Shown here: piece by piece, positions 60,312 through 64,000 of the stretch | Position numbering within the stretch: position 1 is the stretch's first letter | Layout of the letters: every line of letters begins with the position of its first letter | Source: Nocardioides sp. 503 | GTDB lineage: Bacteria; Actinomycetota; Actinomycetes; Propionibacteriales; Nocardioidaceae | Direction: 5' to 3' | Assembly (NCBI RefSeq): GCF_004522095.1 | Contig: NZ_SPUI01000004.1 | Span: 310,001-374,000, forward strand | DNA: 64,000 nt | The notes under the pieces: model-generated | What the model was told of the DNA's origin: nothing | What the model saw: the letters and a program-made list of their open reading frames with translations, nothing else | The model's database searches: none | Translations under genes and position numbers: made by a program

Positions 60312-61180
60312 CCGGCGCGACCGAGACGTTCGTGCGGCACCGCAACCTGCTGTTCACCGTCGCCTACGAGATGCTCGGCTCGGCGGTCGACGCCGAGGAC
60401 GTGCTGCAGGAGACCTGGCTGCGGTGGGCCGAGGTGGACCAGGAGTCCGTGCGCGAGCCGCGTGCCTACCTCGTGCGCGTCACCACCCGGCTCGCGCTCA
60501 ACCGCATGCGCACGACGGCCCGGCGTCGGGAGGCCTACGTCGGCCCGTGGCTGCCCGAGCCGCTCCTCACGGTGCCGGACGTGGCCGAGGACGTCGAGCT
60601 GGCCGACAGCGTCTCGACCGCGATGCTGCTGGTGCTGGAGACGCTGACGCCCACCGAGCGTGCGGTGTTCGTGCTGCGCGAGGTCTTCGACGTCGGCTAC
60701 GACGAGATCGCCGACGCCGTGGGCAAGACCCCGGCCGCCGTGCGGCAGGTGGCGCACCGCGCCCGCAGCCACGTCGAGTCGCGCCGGCCGCGGGCCCGGG
60801 TGACGCCGGGGGAGCAGGAGGCGGTGTTCGCCCGGTTCCTCGAGGCGGCCGCGACCGGCGACCTGCAGTCGCTGATGGACGTCCTGGCCCCCGATGTCGT
60901 GCTCCTCACCGACGGTGGCGGCATCCGGAAGGCGGCCCTGCAGCCCATCTGCGGCGCGGACAAGGTGGTGCGCTTCCTCACCGCGGTCGCCGGCGGGGGT
61001 GCGGAGTCCGCCGACGTCGTCGAGGTCAACGGCGGCCCGGCCCTCCGCCTGTTCTCGGCCGAGGGTCTCGACACCGTCGGCACCTTCCTGATCGAGGACG
61101 GGCTGGTCACCGCGATCTACTTCGTGCGCAACCCCGACAAGCTCCGGCGCCTGGACCGGGAGACCTCGCTCACCCGCTGA
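60308..61180 (+). CDS. sigJ: ECF41-type RNA polymerase sigma factor (SigJ-like)
   Basis: 290 residues. Sigma-2 region (FTVAYEMLGSAVDAEDVLQE), sigma-4 region (LTPTERAVFVLREVFDVGYD, EIADAVGKTPAAVRQVAHRA), and a fused C-terminal SnoaL-like domain (~120 residues) carrying the DGGG and NPDK motifs that in ECF41 factors modulate activity in place of a separate anti-sigma factor. ATG 60308 overlaps the end of the CMD gene by 4 nt. It probably drives its own operon from TGTCACA-n16-TGTC. Confidence 0.94.
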   Translation: MTGATETFVRHRNLLFTVAYEMLGSAVDAEDVLQETWLRWAEVDQESVREPRAYLVRVTTRLALNRMRTTARRREAYVGPWLPEPLLTVPDVAEDVELADSVSTAMLLVLETLTPTERAVFVLREVFDVGYDEIADAVGKTPAAVRQVAHRARSHVESRRPRARVTPGEQEAVFARFLEAAATGDLQSLMDVLAPDVVLLTDGGGIRKAALQPICGADKVVRFLTAVAGGGAESADVVEVNGGPALRLFSAEGLDTVGTFLIEDGLVTAIYFVRNPDKLRRLDRETSLTR

Positions 61181-61197
61181 ACGCTAGGGTGGGGACC

Positions 61198-61290
61198 ACA
61201 CGACAGGGGAGCAAGCGCGAGCTTGCTGAGAGTGCGGACCAGCCGCAGACCCTTGAACCTGCTCCGGTTAGTACCGGCGAAGGGAGTCAC
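61198..61290 (+). ncRNA. TPP riboswitch (THI element)
   Basis: The conserved core is present: GGGGAGC (61207-61212), CTGAGA (61226-61231) in GCTGAGAGTGCGG, CCTTGAACCTG near 61251-61261, and the closing stem ending AAGGGAG at 61280-61286. The final AGGGAG serves as the ribosome binding site 6 nt before ATG 61293, so thiamine pyrophosphate binding should block translation of thiB. Usual position for actinobacterial thiamine uptake genes. Confidence 0.95.
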
Positions 61291-61292
61291 AC

Positions 61293-62384
61293 ATGAGGTC
61301 CATTTCCGCTGCCCGCATACCGCTGGGCCTGGCCGCGCTCGCCCTGGTGGCCACGTCCTGCTCCCTGGTCGGGTCCGGTGACGACGACGAGGGTCGCGAC
61401 GCCGGGGGATCGTCCGGGAGCCCCCAGGCCGGCGGCACCGTCGTGCTCGTCACCCACGAGTCGTTCGCGCTGCCCGACGAGGTGGTGGCGGCGTTCGAGG
61501 AGGAGTCGGGCTACCAGCTGGAGGTCCGGGCCTCGGGCGACGCCGGCACGCTGACCAACAAGCTCGTGCTCACCGAGGGCAACCCGACCGGCGACGTCGC
61601 CTTCGGCGTCGACAACACCTTCGCCTCCCGCGCCCTCGAGGCCGGCGTCTTCGACGGCCTCGACCTCGACCTGCCCGCCGGCGCTGAGACCTACGCCCTG
61701 GACGGCGACGACGACCACGCGCTCGCCCCGGTCGACAACGCAGGAGTCTGCGTCAACGTCGACGACACCTGGTTCGCCGACAAGGGCATCGACCCGCCTG
61801 CGACGCTGGCCGACCTGACCGACCCGGCCTACGAGGACCTCTTCGTGCTGCCGTCGGCCGCGACCAGCTCGGTCGGCCTCGCCTTCCTGCTCACCACGAT
61901 CGACGAGTACGGCGACGACTGGCCCGACTACTGGTCGGACCTGATGGACAACGGCGCCCGCCTCACCAACGGCTGGTCGGACGCCTACCAGGCCGACTTC
62001 ACGCAGGGCGGCGGCAAGGGGGACCGCCCGATCGTCCTGTCCTACGACTCCTCGCCGGCCTTCACGGTCGACGGCAAGGGCGGCACCACCACGAGCGCGC
62101 TGCTCGACACCTGCTTCCGCCAGGTGGAGTACGCCGGCGTGCTGGCCGGGGCGAAGAACCCCGACGGCGCGAAGGCGCTGGTGGAGTTCCTGCTGGGTCC
62201 GCAGGTGCAGGCCGCGCTGCCCGAGAGCATGTACGTCTTCCCGGTCGTCGACGGCGTCGAGCTGCCGGCCGACTGGGCGAGCTTCGCGAAGCAGTCCGAC
62301 GAGCCGCACGAGGTGGACCCGGCCGAGGTGGCCGAGCAGCGGGACGCCTGGCTGACCGAGTGGCGCGACGTCACCACCGGCTGA
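61293..62384 (+). CDS. thiB: Thiamine ABC transporter substrate-binding lipoprotein
   Basis: 363 residues. Signal peptide with lipobox VATSC (Cys near residue 23), acidic linker, then a periplasmic-binding-protein fold. ThiB-type segments such as VVLVTHESFALPDEVVAAFE, GNPTGDVAFGVDNTF and LAPVDNAGVCVN are recognisable. It captures thiamine or TPP outside the membrane and hands it to the permease encoded next. Translation is controlled by the TPP riboswitch. Confidence 0.95.
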   Translation: MRSISAARIPLGLAALALVATSCSLVGSGDDDEGRDAGGSSGSPQAGGTVVLVTHESFALPDEVVAAFEEESGYQLEVRASGDAGTLTNKLVLTEGNPTGDVAFGVDNTFASRALEAGVFDGLDLDLPAGAETYALDGDDDHALAPVDNAGVCVNVDDTWFADKGIDPPATLADLTDPAYEDLFVLPSAATSSVGLAFLLTTIDEYGDDWPDYWSDLMDNGARLTNGWSDAYQADFTQGGGKGDRPIVLSYDSSPAFTVDGKGGTTTSALLDTCFRQVEYAGVLAGAKNPDGAKALVEFLLGPQVQAALPESMYVFPVVDGVELPADWASFAKQSDEPHEVDPAEVAEQRDAWLTEWRDVTTG

Positions 62385-62386
62385 CC

Positions 62387-64000
62387 GTGTCCCTGTCCCT
62401 GTCGCTGCCTCCCGCCGTCCGGCGGCCCGCCTCCCTGGTCGCGCTGGCGGCGCTGCCGGTCGTGGTGCTGGGCTGCTTCTTCGTGCTGCCGGTCAGCGGC
62501 ATGGTGGCGCGGGGGTTCTGGCCCGACGGCGAGCTCGACGTCGGCGCCGTCCTGGAGGTGCTGACCCGCTCGCGCACCGGCCGCGTGGTGTGGTTCACCG
62601 TGTGGTCGGCCGGGCTGGCGACGGTCGTGTCGGTCCTGCTCGGGCTCCCGGCGGCGTACGCCCTGCACCGGCTGGACTTCCCGCTGCGCCGCACCGTGAG
62701 GGCGCTGCTGCTCGTGCCGTTCGTGCTGCCGACGGTCGTGGTGGGGGTGGCGTTCCGCCAGCTGCTCGGGGAGTCCGGACCGCTGGGGTTCCTGGGGCTG
62801 GACGGCACGCCGGTCGCGATCGTCGCCGGCCTGGTGTTCTTCAACGCCGCCGTGGTGATCCGCGCCGTCGGGGCCTCGTGGGAGTCGCTGGACTCGCGGC
62901 CGGCCGAGGCCGCCGCGGCCCTCGGCGCGAGCCCGGCCCAGGTCTTCCGCACCGTGACGCTGCCGACGCTGCGCCCGGCGATCGTCTCGGCGGCGAGCGT
63001 GGTGTTCCTCTTCTGCGCCACGTCGTTCGGGGTGGTCCTGACGCTGGGCGGGACGAGGTACAGCTCGGTCGAGACCGAGATCTACCTGCTCACCACGGAC
63101 CTGCTCGACCTCCCCGGCGCCGCCGCCCTCTCGCTGGTGCAGCTGGCCGCGGTCGTGGCCCTGCTGGCGGTCGCCGCCCGGCTGCGCCACAGCGCCGACC
63201 CGAGCGTCGTGCGCGTCCCGTCGCGCCCGCGGCGGCCCGCGCGCACCGACCTCCCGCAGCTCGCGATGACGGTGCTGCTCCTGGCGCTCGTGGCCGCACC
63301 GATCGCCACGCTCGTCGTGGGCTCGCTGCGGGTCGGGGACGCGTGGAGCCTGGGCAACTACCGCGCCCTCGACAGCGTCGGCGACCAGCAGGCCCTGGTG
63401 GTGCCGGTGACCGACGCGCTCGTCACCTCGCTGCGCACGGCGGTCGACGCGACCTGGATGTCGCTCCTGCTGGGGCTCCTGGTCGCCCTGGCCGTCACCA
63501 GGCGCTCGCGCTCGCGCGCCGAGCGCCGGCTCCGCACGGTGCTGGACGGCTTCTTCATGCTGCCGCTGGGCGTCTCCGCGGCCACGCTGGGCTTCGGCTT
63601 CCTGATCACGCTGGACCGGCCTCCCCTCGACCTGCGCGACTCCGCGCTCCTGGTCCCGGTCGCGCAGGCACTGGTAGCGCTGCCGCTGGTGGTGCGCACG
63701 CTGGTGCCGGTGCTCGACGGCATCGACGACCGCCAGCGCCAGGCCGCCGCGTCGCTGGGGGCCGGCCCGTTGCGCACCCTGCTCACCGTCGACGTGCCGG
63801 TGCTGTGGCGTCCGCTCCTGGCGGCATCGGGCTTCGCCTTCGCCGCGTCCCTGGGGGAGTTCGGCGCGACCGCGTTCCTCGCGCGCGACGAGAGCGCGAC
63901 GCTCCCGGTCGTGATCTTCCGGCTCATCGGCCACCCGGGCGCGATGAACTACGGCATGGCCCTCGCCGCCTCCGTCGTCCTCGCCGCCACCACCGCCGCG
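62387..64000 (+). CDS. thiP: Thiamine ABC transporter permease (partial, C-terminus outside window)
   Basis: At least 538 residues from GTG 62387 with no stop before base 64000; 2 nt separate it from thiB. Two fused permease halves, each with about six helices and an EAA loop: AEAAAALGASPAQVFRTVTL and RQAAASLGAGPLRTLLTVDV. This is the ThiP architecture, in which one polypeptide forms the whole channel. The ATPase (thiQ) should follow outside the window. Confidence 0.93.
   Translation, partial: MSLSLSLPPAVRRPASLVALAALPVVVLGCFFVLPVSGMVARGFWPDGELDVGAVLEVLTRSRTGRVVWFTVWSAGLATVVSVLLGLPAAYALHRLDFPLRRTVRALLLVPFVLPTVVVGVAFRQLLGESGPLGFLGLDGTPVAIVAGLVFFNAAVVIRAVGASWESLDSRPAEAAAALGASPAQVFRTVTLPTLRPAIVSAASVVFLFCATSFGVVLTLGGTRYSSVETEIYLLTTDLLDLPGAAALSLVQLAAVVALLAVAARLRHSADPSVVRVPSRPRRPARTDLPQLAMTVLLLALVAAPIATLVVGSLRVGDAWSLGNYRALDSVGDQQALVVPVTDALVTSLRTAVDATWMSLLLGLLVALAVTRRSRSRAERRLRTVLDGFFMLPLGVSAATLGFGFLITLDRPPLDLRDSALLVPVAQALVALPLVVRTLVPVLDGIDDRQRQAAASLGAGPLRTLLTVDVPVLWRPLLAASGFAFAASLGEFGATAFLARDESATLPVVIFRLIGHPGAMNYGMALAASVVLAATTAA

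Noticed and set aside
1..64000. CRISPR arrays, rRNA genes and insertion sequences
   Set aside because: No regularly spaced identical repeats, no rRNA-like conserved blocks and no transposase frame were found on either strand.

Overview
The window is a 64 kb stretch of a very GC-rich actinobacterial chromosome. Gene density is high, GTG starts are common, stop/start overlaps of the ATGA or GTGA type recur, and many genes have a TAnnnT -10 hexamer only 6-8 nt before the start codon, as expected for leaderless transcripts. The core order (MrfA-type helicase, bldG, hppA ... topA ... tmk, holB, membrane-anchored protease) is, from memory, the same gene neighbourhood as in Streptomyces. The protein repertoire (KstR-like boxes, TAP-type protease, OYE-like reductase, NIPSNAP, ECF41) and the style of the intergenic palindromes suggest Nocardioides or a close relative. 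This assignment is inference; there is no 16S gene in the window. No rRNA, CRISPR array, transposase, integrase or prophage gene was found. There is one tRNA (Thr-CGT).

Layout. 1-1.7 kb: a TetR repressor (cut by the window edge) divergent from an NmrA-like reductase across a perfect operator palindrome, then a small membrane protein. 1.7-22.7 kb: conserved housekeeping block with the helicase, BldG anti-anti-sigma factor, H+-pyrophosphatase, phosphoesterase plus methyltransferase, DUF1330/XRE pair, a very large secreted repeat protein, DNA topoisomerase I, dTMP kinase, DNA polymerase III delta' and an exported TAP-type hydrolase. The BldG partner anti-sigma gene seen next to bldG in Streptomyces is absent. 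22.7-26.6 kb: LysR gene, tiny zinc-ribbon protein, tRNA-Thr, secreted Ig-like protein, a probable gene remnant and a cupin. 26.8-29.2 kb: SPFH-GYF_2 protein coupled to a zinc-ribbon membrane protein, resembling the Bacillus YdjI/YdjG membrane-stress pair. 29.3-38.4 kb: esterase, DUF389 protein, lipoprotein, amino-acid racemase/LysR, a secreted cupredoxin/PKD protein with an embedded Cu,Zn-SOD-like domain, unknowns and an ABC-F ATPase. 38.4-41.9 kb: serine hydrolase and an NfeD/flotillin pair.

41.9-46.3 kb holds a compact operon (HTH regulator, exported small protein, ABC ATPase, permease, membrane protein) facing a second HTH gene followed by an ImmA/IrrE metallopeptidase, with repeated GTAGA motifs between them. 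46.3-52.6 kb: AGE-family isomerase, hexapeptide acyltransferase, a STAS protein, a hemerythrin protein, an F420-type reductase and a bacteriophytochrome fused to a SpoIIE phosphatase, which could feed light and perhaps oxygen signals into a partner switch. 53.4-57.7 kb: a four-gene redox/hydrolase operon whose two promoters each carry a KstR-type palindrome, suggesting steroid or lipid catabolism. 57.7-59.7 kb: NIPSNAP, GNAT and esterase genes. 59.7-61.2 kb: a carboxymuconolactone decarboxylase-like protein with its ECF41 sigma factor and a matching promoter. 61.2-64 kb: a TPP riboswitch controlling thiamine uptake genes thiB and thiP, the latter running off the window.
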